Origin: Macrotis lagotis | Lineage: Eukaryota; Chordata; Mammalia; Peramelemorphia; Peramelidae | NCBI RefSeq assembly: GCF_037893015.1 | Contig: NC_133665.1 | Span: 22,199,869 to 22,263,868, forward strand | DNA: 64,000 nucleotides | Reading direction: 5' to 3' | Shown: piece by piece, positions 11,561-22,214 of the stretch | How the letters are laid out: each line of letters opens with the position of its first letter | Numbering within the stretch: the stretch's first letter is position 1 | Notes under the pieces: generated by a model | Told to the model about the DNA's origin: nothing | The model's input: the letters and a program-made list of their open reading frames with translations, nothing else | Database searches by the model: none | Program-made: the position numbers and the translations under genes

Positions 11561-11756
11561 CATCAGGAATGGGATACTCATCAAACCTAGGAGTTCTGTG
11601 ACTTGGCAGCTATCAGATAAATGGCTGCCTCTTTTAAGAAAGAGGCAAACATTAAAAATACATCAAACTGCTGTTAAGAGCTTGCTGATTCAAGACATTC
11701 CAATCAAACATATGGTTACATAAGATCCAGATCAAGCAAAACTCCACAAAACATTC

Positions 11757-11955
11757 TTAAAGTCACAGGTTTGGAGATGAAAGATTTAGAGGACATCTAT
11801 TTTAACCCCTTCCTTTTACTGATGAGAAAACTGTGGCTCAGAAAGATTGAGTAGGTCATTTGCTCATAGTCACCTACTTTAGGAAATGATTAAGGCAGAA
11901 CCTGAACCCAGGTTTTCCCAACGCCAGGTCTGATATTCTATTATTTCATTTGATT
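11757..11955 (-). mobile_element. MIR-like SINE
   Basis: Complement MIR: ACTGATGAGAAAACTGTGGC, then AGAACCTGAACCCAGG. Diverged, no duplication. Confidence 0.7.
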
Positions 11956-12000
11956 TCACTAAGTTTCCTCAGTTCATAGAAACAGCAGTTTTTTTCTCCA

Positions 12001-12128
12001 GCAATTTTCTTAACAAAAAAAGTGCTGTCCATTGTTGCACCCTGGATTTGTACCCTGATGATGTGGTTCCCCAAATGCCTCCTCCAAAGCCTTATGTTCC
12101 TGGTTACTTTTCTGCCAACAGCATGTAA
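12001..12128 (+). other. Short exon-like open segment, identity unknown
   Basis: A pyrimidine run ending TTTTTTTCTCCAG (to 12001) resembles a splice acceptor. From 12003 a frame of about 41 codons runs to TAA at 12126-12128; its end is rich in Pro and Tyr (LDLYPDDVVPQM, then PPPKPYVPGYFSANSM). This could be a terminal coding exon or a relic of a retrocopy. I do not recognise the protein. No matching upstream exon was found in the window. Confidence 0.25.
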
Positions 12129-12129
12129 T

Positions 12130-13620
12130 CTTTTGTATTATAATTATTTGTCTATTTTTGAAGCTAATGAATACTAGAAGTATATTGTATCTAAATTGTG
12201 CATTTCCACCTTACCCCCCCAGCTCCTATCAGAATATTCTTCTCAAACATTTTTATATAAAAAATGAATAATATTATTCATTTAGAGGAAGGGTTTTACT
12301 ATATTCCTTATAGCCTAACCTTGCTTTTTCTGTTCTATAGACATCCTGTTGTCTGCCTCCTTCCCCACTATCTCTCCCATCCACATCCCCCAAACAGTAA
12401 TGTTTTACTTGGATATAATTGACATTCTGGTGGGGCCCCTCCTCTAAGTCACTCCCTGCCATTGCAGGGAGTAGCTAAACAGTAGTAGCTAAACAGGTTC
12501 CTTTTGTCTAAATGTAAGCAGCTGTTTTCCCTTCTATGCTAAAAATAATGGATCAATAAGTCACTCTGTTAAAAACACATCTCCAGAGAGGTGTTTTGCA
12601 CCTCTGAAAGTGAAATCAAAATTGTCATGAGGTGACAAAGGGTGAAGACAAAGGGTGGCCCTCCAGGAGAAAACTCTTCCTTCATCTCTGCAAGCACAAG
12701 CTAGCAATATGACTCTAGAGACCATGACATTTAATCCTGAAAGAGAAGACACATTTCAGAAACTTGTAAAATCCATAACTGGGTTTGGGTAAATAGAAGA
12801 TGAACTGACTGATAGTGTTAACTTATATTATCTGAACTAAATTTAGGTCAATTTTCTATGGAAATTTCTGTAATTTCATTGTACTTGTTTGAACATAGTT
12901 AATTAGAGGTCAAAAACTCTCTAATCATCTGTATTCTGTGGATAAGATTTTAAATAATAGACCTTTGGCGCTTGATTATGTATGCCAAACACTTGGAATG
13001 GGTTAACATGGATAGTAAATATAGCAGAGAGGACGGAGGAGCCATAAACTCAGCCCAGCCCTCTATTTTTCTTGCTCAGGGAACCTTGACGCAGGTGTTC
13101 AGATGGATCATATCTTTGCACTTGAGATAATTGCCCTCCCCCACCCCTTTCCAACCAGCCCAATCAACAAGAGAAGGACTCTTCACTCTGCTAGTCATAC
13201 TAGAGGAGCCAAAGGCTGCCACCGTGAAGAATGGGGTCTGCTTACAGGCCATTGAGAAATGCTTTATCATATACCATCCCCAGTATTTATTTCTGCAATG
13301 TTTAGTTTTCCTGCAATGCTAGTACTTTATTTAAAAAATCATGCTGGCAATTTCTTCCTTAGGCTTAGAGTCTATTTACATGGTCGTTCTTTGTGTCTAG
13401 AGATGTGCTATACTAATAAGCAATATTTTTCTATAATCTAAAGGTGTTCCTTTAATGTCTCTTTTGGGGTAAAGAGGGATCTCAAAAATTAAACCAAGGG
13501 AGCATGTGTCCTGACAGCTCTTACTGAACTGGAAAGTTTTGAGATTGGATCCAGAGTTCTGAGTCTGACCCAGAGATGTGTTAAAAAATGTTTAGCAACT
13601 AATTATTCCCCAAAATGTGC
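12130..13620. other. Unassigned DNA, possibly unique sequence
   Basis: Largely free of recognisable repeats, which is unusual for this window. Short frames on both strands (12274-12462, 12561-12752, 13131-13322) show no family motif. A palindromic word, ATGAATAATATTATTCAT, sits at 12264-12281. Confidence 0.35.
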
Positions 13621-13629
13621 TCACCGTAT

Positions 13630-13785
13630 ACTTTTTTTAGTATTTTATTTTTCTCCAGATACATGTGAAAACAATTTTGTACCTACATTTTCAAAACTTT
13701 GAGTTCCAAATTCTCTCTCTTCCCCCCACTCTCCCACTCATTGAGAAGGCAAGCAATTTAACATGTCACCACACTCTTTTAAATT
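13630..13785 (-). mobile_element. L1 3' terminus, short
   Basis: CAAAACTTTGAGTTCCAAAT followed by a C/T-rich run and TTGAGAAGGCAAGCAATTTA is the complement of a marsupial L1 3' end (compare 29580-29660). Only the last 150 bp remain. Confidence 0.7.
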
Positions 13786-13789
13786 TAAT

Positions 13790-14435
13790 TATTATTATTA
13801 ATGTTTTTCTCTATTACTTTCTTAAGTACAGATAATTTAAAAAATGATAAATCAAGCTCTGATTTGTGTTATTTGCTTATTTAAGTGGTGTAAAATAAAA
13901 TGCTCATGCTAAGAATGTAATGATTGACTTTCACAAGTCAACTTTAATGTATCCCATAATCAAGGAACTAACCTAGTAAAATTCAAGGAGAATCATCATC
14001 CATGACCAGGAAGTTGTATATCAAGTGATAAATTTGGGGGGTCCAAGCAACCTCCAAAAATCTGTCAAGGGGGAAAGGGGTTATAATATGTACTAATGGA
14101 ATGATAGATACACCTACAAAATTATAGTTCTTTGTTTTATTGGAAACAATTCTTTCAGACAGTATTGGTTAATCTATCAAATATTATTTATTGCTCTCTT
14201 ACCCCTACCCAGCACTGCACTAGACAAATGGAATAGCTGAATATTTAATAAGGGCTGGATAAATATTTGTTGACTGGCCCATGAGCAGGAGGGTAGGCAA
14301 TGGAAATTTTGAAGACTGTGAAAATATGAGAAAGAAGTGATTATTTTTAACTTAGCAAGCCTTCTTAGTCAATCAACAAGAATCTGCTGAACTGTTAAGA
14401 ACAGTCCCACATGCTGTGAGTGAGAGTTGTAATAG
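13790..14435. other. Unassigned AT-rich DNA
   Basis: No gene or confident repeat; 14200-14285 has faint similarity to the tail of an old SINE or L2. Confidence 0.35.
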
Positions 14436-14436
14436 G

Positions 14437-14520
14437 TCAATGTTCCCTCGATTATAAAATGAGGGGGTTGGTCTAGATGGTCTCTCAAGAAGCTTCCACT
14501 CCTAAAATACTAAAAGACTT
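14437..14520 (+). mobile_element. MIR 3' scrap
   Basis: TTATAAAATGAGGGGGTTGG and TAGATGGTCTCTCAAGAAGC match the 3' half of MIR. Confidence 0.6.
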
Positions 14521-14533
14521 GTAAACACAAATC

Positions 14534-14675
14534 TTTTTTTTTTTTTTAGGTTTTTGCAAGGCAAAATGGGGTTAAGTGACTTCCCCAAGGCCACACAGCT
14601 AGGCAATTATTAAGTGTCTGAGGCTGGATGTGAACTCAGAGCTGTGTTCTATCCACTGTGCTACCTAACTGCCCC
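14534..14675 (-). mobile_element. tRNA-derived marsupial SINE, internal deletion
   Basis: Minus copy with T-run, TTTTTGCAAGGCAAAATGGG and CTACCTAACTGCCCC; about 20 bp of the body is missing near 14640. Confidence 0.9.
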
Positions 14676-14891
14676 AACAAGAGGAGGTAAGATTTTGGAC
14701 TTTCCAAGACCCACATTGCCTCTCAAAAGGAGTATAAGACATGATCCCTCTCTTTGAGTAGCTTATACATTTTTGTTGGAGAGATTTTTTTGCTTTTTCT
14801 TTTACCTTTTTTTAAAAATTTTTTTACAGAAGAAATGAGAAACCTGTGTGGGCTGGAATAGTTAGCTGGAGAAGGTTTTCTGGGTGCTAAT

Positions 14892-15112
14892 TTAGAATCA
14901 CAGAACTAGAGAATCAGAAAAGATTTTTTTCAGATTGTATCTGAAAGGAAGCTCACAGGCTATCTAGTCCAGTTCTCTTCATTTTATTGATGATGTCACA
15001 GGCTTAGAGAGTTTGCATGACTTGTCCAAAGACCCCTTGGGTAACAAGTGGTAGAATCAGAATTCAAATCCATGTCCTCTGATGCCAAAGTCAGTGTTTT
15101 TTCCCTCAATCC
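14892..15112 (-). mobile_element. MIR-like SINE
   Basis: Complement MIR: ATCTAGTCCAGTTCTCTTCA, CATGACTTGTCCAAAG and GAATTCAAATCCATGTCC in order. Confidence 0.7.
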
Positions 15113-15164
15113 TTATTCATCTTTACCTCGTTGCAGAAGTGCACCATAAATATCTCTTTTACAC

Positions 15165-15405
15165 TAGGCTAGGCAGATGGAGTCCTGGACCTCGTCAGGA
15201 AGATCCAAGTTTAAATCCAGTCTTAGACAATATCTATTAACCCTAGGTGAGTCACTTACCCTAGGTTTGTCTCAGTTTCTTCACCTGTAAAATGGAGATA
15301 ATAAAAGCCTCCACCTTGCAGGATTGTTTTGAGAATCCCATAGGGTATTTATGAAGCTCTTAGTACAGAATCTGGCACATACTAAGGGCTATATAAGGTT
15401 AGTTA
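15165..15405 (+). mobile_element. MIR/MAR-type SINE
   Basis: GAAGATCCAAGTTTAAATCC, then CTCAGTTTCTTCACCTGTAA, GATTGTTTTGAGAATC and the AGTACAGAATCTGGCACATA 3' motif. Confidence 0.7.

Positions 15406-15440
<35 letters not shown>
15403..15440. repeat. (TTA)n microsatellite
   Basis: About 12 TTA units directly at the 3' end of the preceding SINE, where such tails often expand. Confidence 0.95.
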
Positions 15441-15442
<2 letters not shown>

Positions 15443-15636
15443 TTGTCTCTCTTCCCTAGGTTCTTTTGCCTTCTCATCTGACCTTTCCTTCCAATCCATT
15501 GCTGGATTGTCATGCAAGTCATGTCCAAATGCAGCTCACAGCGCTCCTGAGTACAGCTTGAAACAGATTAAAATGAAATTGGGAAAATGTAACAAAATAA
15601 ATCAAAAGACAATAAAACATAATGTTAATTATTAAC

Positions 15637-15865
15637 AGAGCAGCTGGGAGACACAGTGGATAGAGCCATGAGCTTGAATCAGAAAGATTTATCTCTCTAT
15701 ATTGAAATCCAGCCTTAGACAACTTCTAGGTTTGCCTTGGTTTCCTCATCTGTAAAATGAACTGAAGAAGGAAATGGCAAATCACTCTAGAATCTTTGCC
15801 AAGAACACCTCAAGTGGGATCATAAAGAGCCAGACACAACTAAAAATGACTAAACAAGAAAAATT
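15637..15865 (+). mobile_element. MAR1-type SINE
   Basis: Full-length pattern: AGCAGCTGGGAGACACAGTG head, CTGTAAAATGAACTGAAGAA, ATGGCAAATCACTCTAG, then AAAGAGCCAGACACAACTAA. The tail AAATGACTAAACAAG is RTE-like. Confidence 0.88.
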
Positions 15866-16099
15866 ATAATTAACATAAGTAATGTTAATCATTTGATAAT
15901 AAAAATTATGTGGTTTTCTAAGTCAATATACATCCCACAAGGATCCTTAAATGCAGTTTAGAAGTCCCATTTCTGAATCAGTTTAATACCACTGTTCATA
16001 GGGCTTTGTTCTGATATAACTTTCTTTTCTTCTTCTATATTATTTTGCTTGGGAATTTCATCCAACTCCCATGGATTAAATTATTAATTCTAGGAAGAT

Positions 16100-17162
16100 T
16101 ATTCTCACATTTTTTTAATCCAGCCCTAACCTTTCTGCTGGCCTTCAGGCTACATCTCCAATTGCCTGTTGAACATCCAGAACTAAATAGGCATCTCAAA
16201 CTCAACATGTCCAAAATTAAATTCATGTTCTTTCCACACAAATCCTTCCCTCTTCCTACTTTCTCTATTAATTCAAGGTAACAATCCTTCCAAGTTTTAC
16301 ATATATTTTTTCACTTCCCTTATAAAAATATATTGCCATGTCCAAACAATCTTACGTTCATAACATCTCTCTCTCTCCTAGTCTCCCTTCTCTCCTTGGA
16401 CACATGGTCACCTTATGGATGTAGGCTCTCGTCACTTCACACCAAGATTATTGCAAAAGCCAGTTGTCTGATCTACCTGCAATAAATCTCTCTTCTTTCC
16501 AGTTCATCCTTCACTCAGCTTTTAAGGTGATCTTCCTGAAGTATAAATCTGACAATGAAACTCCACTCACTACCCCTCCCCCACTCAATAAACTCCAGTG
16601 GTTCCCTATCACTTTGAATGTAAAATCCTTTGATATTTAAAGACCTTCATGTCCAGCTCCCTGTCTCTATCTTTCCAGTCTTCTTTTATCTTATTTTCAT
16701 GTACTGTGCTATGCAGGGACTCTAGTCTCATTTCTGGTCCTCACACAAGATGTTCCATCTTCTAATTCTGGACATTTTCACTAGCTGCTCCTCATGCCTT
16801 AAATTCTCTCCCTTCCTCACTTCTTCCTTCAAGTTCTACCAGCATCCTTCAAATTTCATTTAAAATCCTGTATTTTGAACCCTTTAATTCTTCTAGGCCT
16901 TCCCTCTAAGATTATTTTCAATTTATCATGTCTATAACTTATTTCTACATTGTTATTGGTGCCACCCTTGCCAGATGCACCCCTATCTCTTTCCTGACAC
17001 TGCCACCATTCTAACAAGCCTCATCACCTCATGCGTGGTTTATTGTGATAGACTTATGCCTGACTGAAATTATCTCCTATTTATTTTATGTATGCTGATA
17101 CATGCTTATGTTGCTTTCTTTGATAGAATATGAGCTCCTTGAGGGCAGGAACTGGTTCATAC
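16100..17162 (+). mobile_element. L2 LINE, 3' part of ORF and 3'UTR
   Basis: Readable L2 blocks in order: CACACCAAGATTATTGCAAA, CTCCAGTGGTTCCCTATCAC, CACAAGATGTTCCATCTTCT, then AGAATATGAGCTCCTTGAGG at the 3' end. Stops prevent any frame. The last 240 bp (16920-17160) carry an L2 block out of order that recurs at 18655-18905. Confidence 0.75.
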
Positions 17163-17340
17163 ATTGGGTTTGGAGTAGGAAGTCCTGAGTTCAAATCCAT
17201 CCTTAGATTCTTACTAAATGTAAGATCCCAGACAAGTAATTTAGCCCCTGCCATGATAAAGACACTTACTTTGTGAGAATCAAATGAGACAATATTTGTA
17301 AAAGTGCTTAGCATGGCACTATATGATCTTAGATGTTATA
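17163..17340 (+). mobile_element. MIR-like SINE inside L2 end
   Basis: GTCCTGAGTTCAAATCCATC and TTGTGAGAATCAAATGAGAC identify MIR. It separates the L2 3' end from its terminal words (CAGTACCTGGCCCATG near 17379). Confidence 0.6.
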
Positions 17341-17396
17341 ATTATTATTGTTTGCTTTGCATCCTTGCCATCTAGTGCAGTACCTGGCCCATGTTG

Positions 17397-17656
17397 ATGT
17401 TGTTTAGTCAGTTTTTTCCAGTCATGTCCAACTCTTTGTTGATCCCTTGTAGGTTTTTCTTGGCAGATATTCTGGAGTGGTTTGCCTTGTCCTTCTCCAG
17501 CATGTTTTGCAGATGAGAAAACTGAGGCAAATGGGGTTAAGTGACTTGCCCAGAGTTACAAAGCTAATAGGTGTCTGAGATTGCATTTGGATTCAGGAGG
17601 ATGAGTCTTCTGACTCTAAAACTGATACTCTTTCCACTGTGCCACCTAGCTACTCT
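17397..17656 (-). mobile_element. MAR1-type SINE
   Basis: Complement of the full MAR1 order: CAGTCATGTCCAACTCTTTG, TTTTCTTGGCAGATATTCTG, GATGAGAAAACTGAGGC, CCACCTAGCTACTCT. It splits the L2/MIR tail, whose end (GATGCTTAGTAAATACTTG) resumes at 17668. Confidence 0.88.
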
Positions 17657-17699
17657 TGCTTGGCATAGATGCTTAGTAAATACTTGTTGATCAATTGGA

Positions 17700-18650
17700 T
17701 TAACACGGGTCAATGTAGGAAGGACTATGATGAGAAAAAATTGCTACAAGAAGTGAAAAACAAGGTTGAAAAGATTTGACTTTGAAAGTAGGGCAAAAAC
17801 ATTTGTCACAGTTGATTATTTCAAGAAAGTCAAAGTAATTTATTGAGTATTGGAATGAATATATTGAAAGCTCTTAGATGACAGGGTACTGTTTTGTCAT
17901 GGAGACAATCTAGGAGGTTTCTCAGGAAAATTAAATGTGCTGAGATAATTTTTAAATTGTACAGAATAAACTATATTAAATATATTATGGATTTTGTTAT
18001 TCTCTATTGAGGAACCAATTTTTAATGAATGATGACAGAAGATAGGCAAATGAAATGAAGTGTAGGTAATATGATAGGAGCAAAAGAAGAAGAATAATGT
18101 CAGCTAGGGACAAACTGAAAATCTAGACATGTATGTTTCTCCATGTTCAAATGATTCTAAGGATGTTGGATAATTGCCAGCTGATTTTCTTCTTGGCCAT
18201 TTCAAAGCATGGTTTCTTCTCTAGCTCACCTGCCCTGCTCTATCCTGTGTCCTTGTCTCTCAATGAAAAGTCTTAATGATTGTTGCAGAACCCCCTGAAT
18301 GTGTTTTTTTTTTGTTACCACATTTTCTAGAAACACTGGATCTAGAATATGCAGGAAGTTCTGAGTATGTCAACAACAAAGACACCTCAGCCCCCTCCCA
18401 GCTGACATCATGTGCTGTTTGCATCCCAAATTAGATTCCCTGTGTGCTCTTGGGAGTCAAGACAGGTGCCAGTCAGTTTGCTCTAGGCTGAGAAACTGCT
18501 TGTTGTCTACCCACATAGATAAGCAGATCATGTTTCATAGTCTAGCAGTTCTCAAGGGAAAGGAATTTGGCTTGTGGCATTACCTTGCTCCTCTTCTTTG
18601 TGAGGAGTTTTGTTCTTTTCCAACCTTTACTGCACCTTTCCCCTTTCCAT
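17700..18650. other. Unassigned DNA
   Basis: No confident repeat or gene. Frame 18410-18652 (80 residues, cysteine-rich at the start) has no recognised motif. Confidence 0.35.
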
Positions 18651-18654
18651 GACA

Positions 18655-18905
18655 TGCTCCATTTATCATGTCCATATCTTGTCTCTACATCATTGTTGGT
18701 TACACCTTTGCCACATCTCTCAGATACACTCCCATCTCTTCTCTAACACTACCACCATTCTAGCAAGCCTTATCACTTCATGCTTGGATTATTGCAATAG
18801 ACCTACACCATTGCCTGAAATTACCTTGCAATTATTTTATGTATGCTGATATATGTTTATGTTGTCTCCCTTGATAGAATATAAGCTCCTTGAGGGAAGG
18901 AACTG
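18655..18905 (+). mobile_element. L2-derived fragment, second copy of a rearranged block
   Basis: TTTATCATGTCCATATCTTG, CATTCTAGCAAGCCTTATCA, TTATTGCAATAGACCTACAC, then AGAATATAAGCTCCTTGAGG. The same blocks in the same unusual order occur at 16920-17160. Confidence 0.65.
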
Positions 18906-19094
18906 GAGATTTCTAGTGTCTCCTCCTTCCTTTGTCCTGATGTTATAAAAATACAGACTTCTGTATGGATTGTGAACTCTTTGGGTGCCACATGAATGTT
19001 CATTTCTCTAGTAATAAATTTATTTTTCACATAAGTTTTATTGTGATTGCCTGTTGACAAAAGAATAGAGTTGTTTGGGTGGCTATGAATCAGG

Positions 19095-19245
19095 TTAAGG
19101 AGCTCTTAGACACTACTGTCCTCATAAAGAAATTGAAACCTGCAGAGATGAAGTCATTTGCTCAGGGTCACATTACTAGGTAGCAGCAAAGCTGAGATGA
19201 AAACTCAGGTAATGTTCATCTAGGTGTTCTTTCTACTTGGGACTA
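19095..19245 (-). mobile_element. MIR-like SINE
   Basis: Complement MIR: CATTTGCTCAGGGTCACATT and GAGATGAAAACTCAGG. Confidence 0.6.
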
Positions 19246-19369
19246 CAACTTGTGATCTGAAAGGACAGTGAGTGTTGCTGTTTACTATGCAATATTGTTC
19301 ACCAAGCATGCAGAAGGTAAAGCAGTAAATCACAGAAAACTAGAACTAGGCACCACCACCTTCAAGCAT

Positions 19370-19548
19370 CATAAGATAATAGAATCTTGAGATTGAAAAA
19401 GACCCTAGAGGTCATCTAGTCCAACTCCTACCTGTTATAGAAATCTCTTCTTCAGTTGTCCTGAAATAGAACATCTAGTCTTTGCATGAAAACTCTTAAC
19501 AGCAAACAACTTCCTACCTGCAAGCCTATCTATATTTTGAAGATCCCT
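19370..19548 (-). mobile_element. L3/CR1-like LINE fragment
   Basis: GGTCATCTAGTCCAACTCCT followed by TTGCATGAAAACTC and ACAACTTCCTACCTGCAAGC follows the order of CR1/L3 3' ends in mammals. Strand and limits are approximate. Confidence 0.5.
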
Positions 19549-19570
19549 AATAAATATTAGGGTAGGGATT

Positions 19571-19722
19571 ATTTTTTTAGGATTTTACAAGGCAAATGGG
19601 GTTAAGTGGCTTGCCCAAGGCCACACAGCTAGGTAATTATTAAGTGTCTGAGGCTGGATTTGAACTCAGGTACTCCTGACTCCAGGGATGGTGCTCTAGC
19701 CACTGTGCCACCTAGCCACCCC
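19571..19722 (-). mobile_element. tRNA-derived marsupial SINE
   Basis: Minus copy: TTTTTTAGGATTTTACAAGG to CCACCTAGCCACCCC, nearly full length. It lies 24 bp from the retroviral-type element. Confidence 0.92.
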
Positions 19723-19746
19723 AAGGGAAGTTTTTAAAACTAAGTC

Positions 19747-20028
19747 TTTTAGGAACCATTGTGTATAGGAGCATTGTAACTTATCTTCAGCTAGTATCCT
19801 TGAACACCAGAGTCTTATCTTACTAAGTGCCATCATGGGAGTGAGAGTGGATTAGAGACTGGAAAGGTATTTAAGCACTGGTGTTTTGGTAAATAAACAG
19901 AGCACTTGGAGATATGGTATTCCTTATCTTCCTTGTTTCCCTCCCCTTCAACACTACATTTGCCTGGGGAAGATTGAGGGGGTCCAGAAGTGGGTCACAA
20001 CCTAAGAGTTCAGAATAGGGACTCAACA
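19747..20028 (+). repeat. 5' LTR
   Basis: Begins TTTTAGGAACC (TGTTAGGAAC in the better copy at 28724-28986) and ends GGACTCAACA. Carries a TATA-like TATTTAAG at 19868-19875 and AATAAA at 19892-19897, only about 20 bp apart, so the R region would be short. Confidence 0.8.
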
Positions 20029-20030
20029 TA

Positions 20031-20048
20031 TGGCACTCATAAAGAGAC
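20031..20048 (+). promoter_or_regulatory. Primer-binding site, lysine-tRNA type
   Basis: TGGCACTCATAAAGAGAC begins 2 bp after the 5' LTR. It agrees at 12 of 18 positions with the well known lysine-tRNA site used by betaretroviruses and lentiviruses, and five of the six differences are G to A or C to T changes, as expected from decay. Confidence 0.6.
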
Positions 20049-21486
20049 AGTAAAGGCGGAGTTATCTGAGTAAAGTCTGGTATAAGGACATAGCAGATAC
20101 AATCAAGAGAACCAGGTGACATCCCAGAGTGGAGGACTCTAGAGAAAGTAATAGGTTGATTTGTTACTTAGGGGGCTGATTTTAAACAAAGAGGAACCAG
20201 CAAAAGTGAGAAAACAAGTATTTAACTGAGGATTCAGGGGGAAGTAGAGTCTCTGAGGCAGTGCCCCAGGGGATGAAGCTTCTTGCTCAGCAGGAATCCA
20301 TACCAGTGCCATGAACAGGATGTAGAGGACCTGCTTTGCTGCTGCTTTTGGCCACGGCTATTGGCCTGATTGCACTATGTGTGTTAAGCACAATCCAAAC
20401 CCCTAAACCTATGGGCAACTTTAGAGACTTCTCATAGTTGCTGGAGACCCTGATGCAGAGCCTGAAGTTGATGCAGACCCTGACACCTATGACCAAGAAT
20501 ACAGCTAGTTTCACTTTTCAGCCTACAGCCCGGGGTTTCCAGACCTTTCCTCCCATAGAAGAGGGCTGTGAATTGCAGGCTCCCTGTGTTGAGAGTGAAA
20601 GTGTCACATGCTGTTGGACAGTTTGATATGGTGATGGCTACTGTTCACAAGGTGAGGCAACTCCAGGGTGTATTGGTGTTATAACACCCCTTAAGTGATT
20701 TCTCATTCTCTGCCTTTCTTACCTTCTGCAGAGAGAGTGGGGAAGGAGAAGCAAAATCTTCCTTTTTGCATCTTTGAAACTCAAGCTTATGTTTCAAATG
20801 CAATACAAACTTTGCAAAAGAACAAGACCCCTTCTAAAACTTATTTTAGAAATCAAAGGACCCCCATGCCTTCTTCCTGGTTTGGGGAGGGGGGTTGGGC
20901 AATGACTATGTTTTTCAATAGGTTATTGATTGGGAAGCTTTGAGGTTTAATTAAGAAAAAAGGGGAAGAAGATTTTTTTCTGGTATTGGGAAATTTGGAT
21001 TTTGTCTTTCAAATGGAGCCTGTGCTTTTGGCTAATATTTTGGGGTGTATGTGTGTGTGTGTGTATGTATGTATGTATTTAATCATCAATAGGACGTTTT
21101 TACATCTCTCCACTGGCCTGGAGAGGTGGGAAAATGTTTCTATATTTTGAGATTTTGGTGCCAGCCAGGGTGTCCAACAATTTCACTTTGATAAATTTGA
21201 AATACAAAAGAATTGTTTTCTGTGTTTGTGTTAGTGTCTAAACTCTGAAATAGGTAAAGTTAAATGTTACTTCTTTTAGTTCAGGTTTTGAATTTGATTT
21301 TTGAAAAGTTTTTTTGTTGGCAAAAAGAAAACTTTGTAATCTTTGTAAGTTGGGGGAAAATGTATTTCAAGGAATTTGGGAATATTGGTTTTTATTATTG
21401 TTTAATTGACATTTGTTTGTACTATTTTTGAACTTTTGTTTACAACTTATGTGGCATTCATTATGTAATAATTTTGTTTCAAAAAC
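20049..21486 (+). other. Internal region of the two-LTR element, non-coding
   Basis: Longest plus frames are 60-80 residues (20438-20626, 20695-20943) without retroviral motifs. A (TG)n/(TATG)n run lies near 21044-21078. Either all genes were lost or this was always a passenger element. Confidence 0.6.
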
Positions 21487-21497
21487 AAGAAGAGGGA
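21487..21497 (+). promoter_or_regulatory. Polypurine tract
   Basis: AAGAAGAGGGA just before the 3' LTR, the normal place for the plus-strand primer in LTR elements. Confidence 0.6.
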
Positions 21498-21499
21498 TA

Positions 21500-21765
21500 T
21501 ATTAGGAACCATTGTGTATGGGAGCATTGTAAATTATCTTCACCTGGTGTCCTTGAACACTAGAGTCTTACCTTACTAAGTGCTACCACCAGAGTGGCAG
21601 TGGATTAGACACTGGAAAGGTATTTAAGCACTGGTGTTTTGGTAAATAAATGGAGCACTTGGAGATCTGTATTCCTTGTCTCCTATCCCTCCAACACAGC
21701 ACTCTCCTAGGGAAGATCGAGGGAGTCCAGAATTCAGCATAAGAGTACAGAAAAGGAACTCAACA
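21500..21765 (+). repeat. 3' LTR
   Basis: Starts TATTAGGAACC and ends GGAACTCAACA; TATTTAAG at 21621-21628 and AATAAA at 21645-21650 match the 5' LTR in position. It lacks about 16 bp near its end relative to the 5' LTR. Confidence 0.8.
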
Positions 21766-21790
21766 TAAATTCATTTCAAAATCATTAACC

Positions 21791-21933
21791 TGGGGCAGCT
21801 AGGTGGCATAGTGGATAGAGCACCGGTCTTGGAGTCAGGAGTACTTGGATTCAAACACTTAATAATTACTTAGCTGTGTGGCCTTGGGCAAGCCACTTAA
21901 CCCCATTTGCCTTGCAAAAAAACCTAAAAAAAA
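21791..21933 (+). mobile_element. tRNA-derived marsupial SINE with target duplication
   Basis: Plus copy TGGGGCAGCTAGGTGGCATA to TTGCAAAAAAACCTAAAAAA. Flanks AAAATCATTAAC and AAAATCATTGAC (from about 21778 and 21933) give a 12-bp duplication with one mismatch. Confidence 0.92.
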
Positions 21934-21947
21934 AATCATTGACGTAA

Positions 21948-22187
21948 ATAATGTTGTTCAGTAATTTCATTCATGTCTGACTCTTTATGACTCCATTTGG
22001 GGTTTTCCTGGCAAAGATACTAGAATTATTCACCAGTTCCTTTTCCAGCCCATTTTCCAGATAAGGAAACCAAGGCAAATAGGTTTAATGACTTGCCCAG
22101 GGTCACATAGCTAGTAAGTGTCTTAAGTCCGATTTTCATTCAGGTCTTACTCTAGGCCTAGCATTCTATCCACTGTGCCAATTAGGA
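21948..22187 (-). mobile_element. MAR1-type SINE
   Basis: Complement order TTCATGTCTGACTCTTTATG, TTTCCTGGCAAAGATACTAG, GATAAGGAAACCAAGGC, then TCTATCCACTGTGCC. Confidence 0.88.
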
Positions 22188-22214
22188 ATTAATGAGCCAA
22201 ATCATAATTGTTAG

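Larger units (their letters stand above)
8870..11600 (-). mobile_element. Old L1 5' half (5' region, ORF1, start of inter-ORF spacer)
   Basis: On the minus strand, 9830-10030 gives ORF1-like remnants: LENRSKRD near 9985-10010 and NPKMKSPSNVK near 9790-9830, matching the positions just before and inside the RNA-binding part of ORF1p. 8960-9480 (plus strand) is pyrimidine-rich, the complement of a purine-rich inter-ORF spacer like that at 36330-37120. 10650-11600 would be the 5' region and contains an imperfect internal repeat. Many stops; no intact frame. A SINE interrupts it at 10247-10394. Confidence 0.5.
19747..21765 (+). mobile_element. Non-autonomous endogenous retrovirus-like element, two LTRs
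   Basis: Direct LTRs (19747-20028 and 21500-21765) bracket about 1.47 kb. A primer-binding site follows the 5' LTR and a purine tract precedes the 3' LTR. The interior shows no gag, protease, reverse transcriptase or envelope motif in any frame, so it must have depended on another provirus. Flanking hexamers TAAGTC and TAAATT may be a decayed 6-bp duplication. A lysine-tRNA-type primer site and 6-bp duplications are typical of betaretrovirus-like (class II) elements; that assignment is inference. Confidence 0.75.

Noticed and set aside
20031-21486. Retroviral gag or pol remnants between the LTRs
   Set aside because: No zinc-knuckle, protease, reverse-transcriptase or integrase motif could be seen in any frame.
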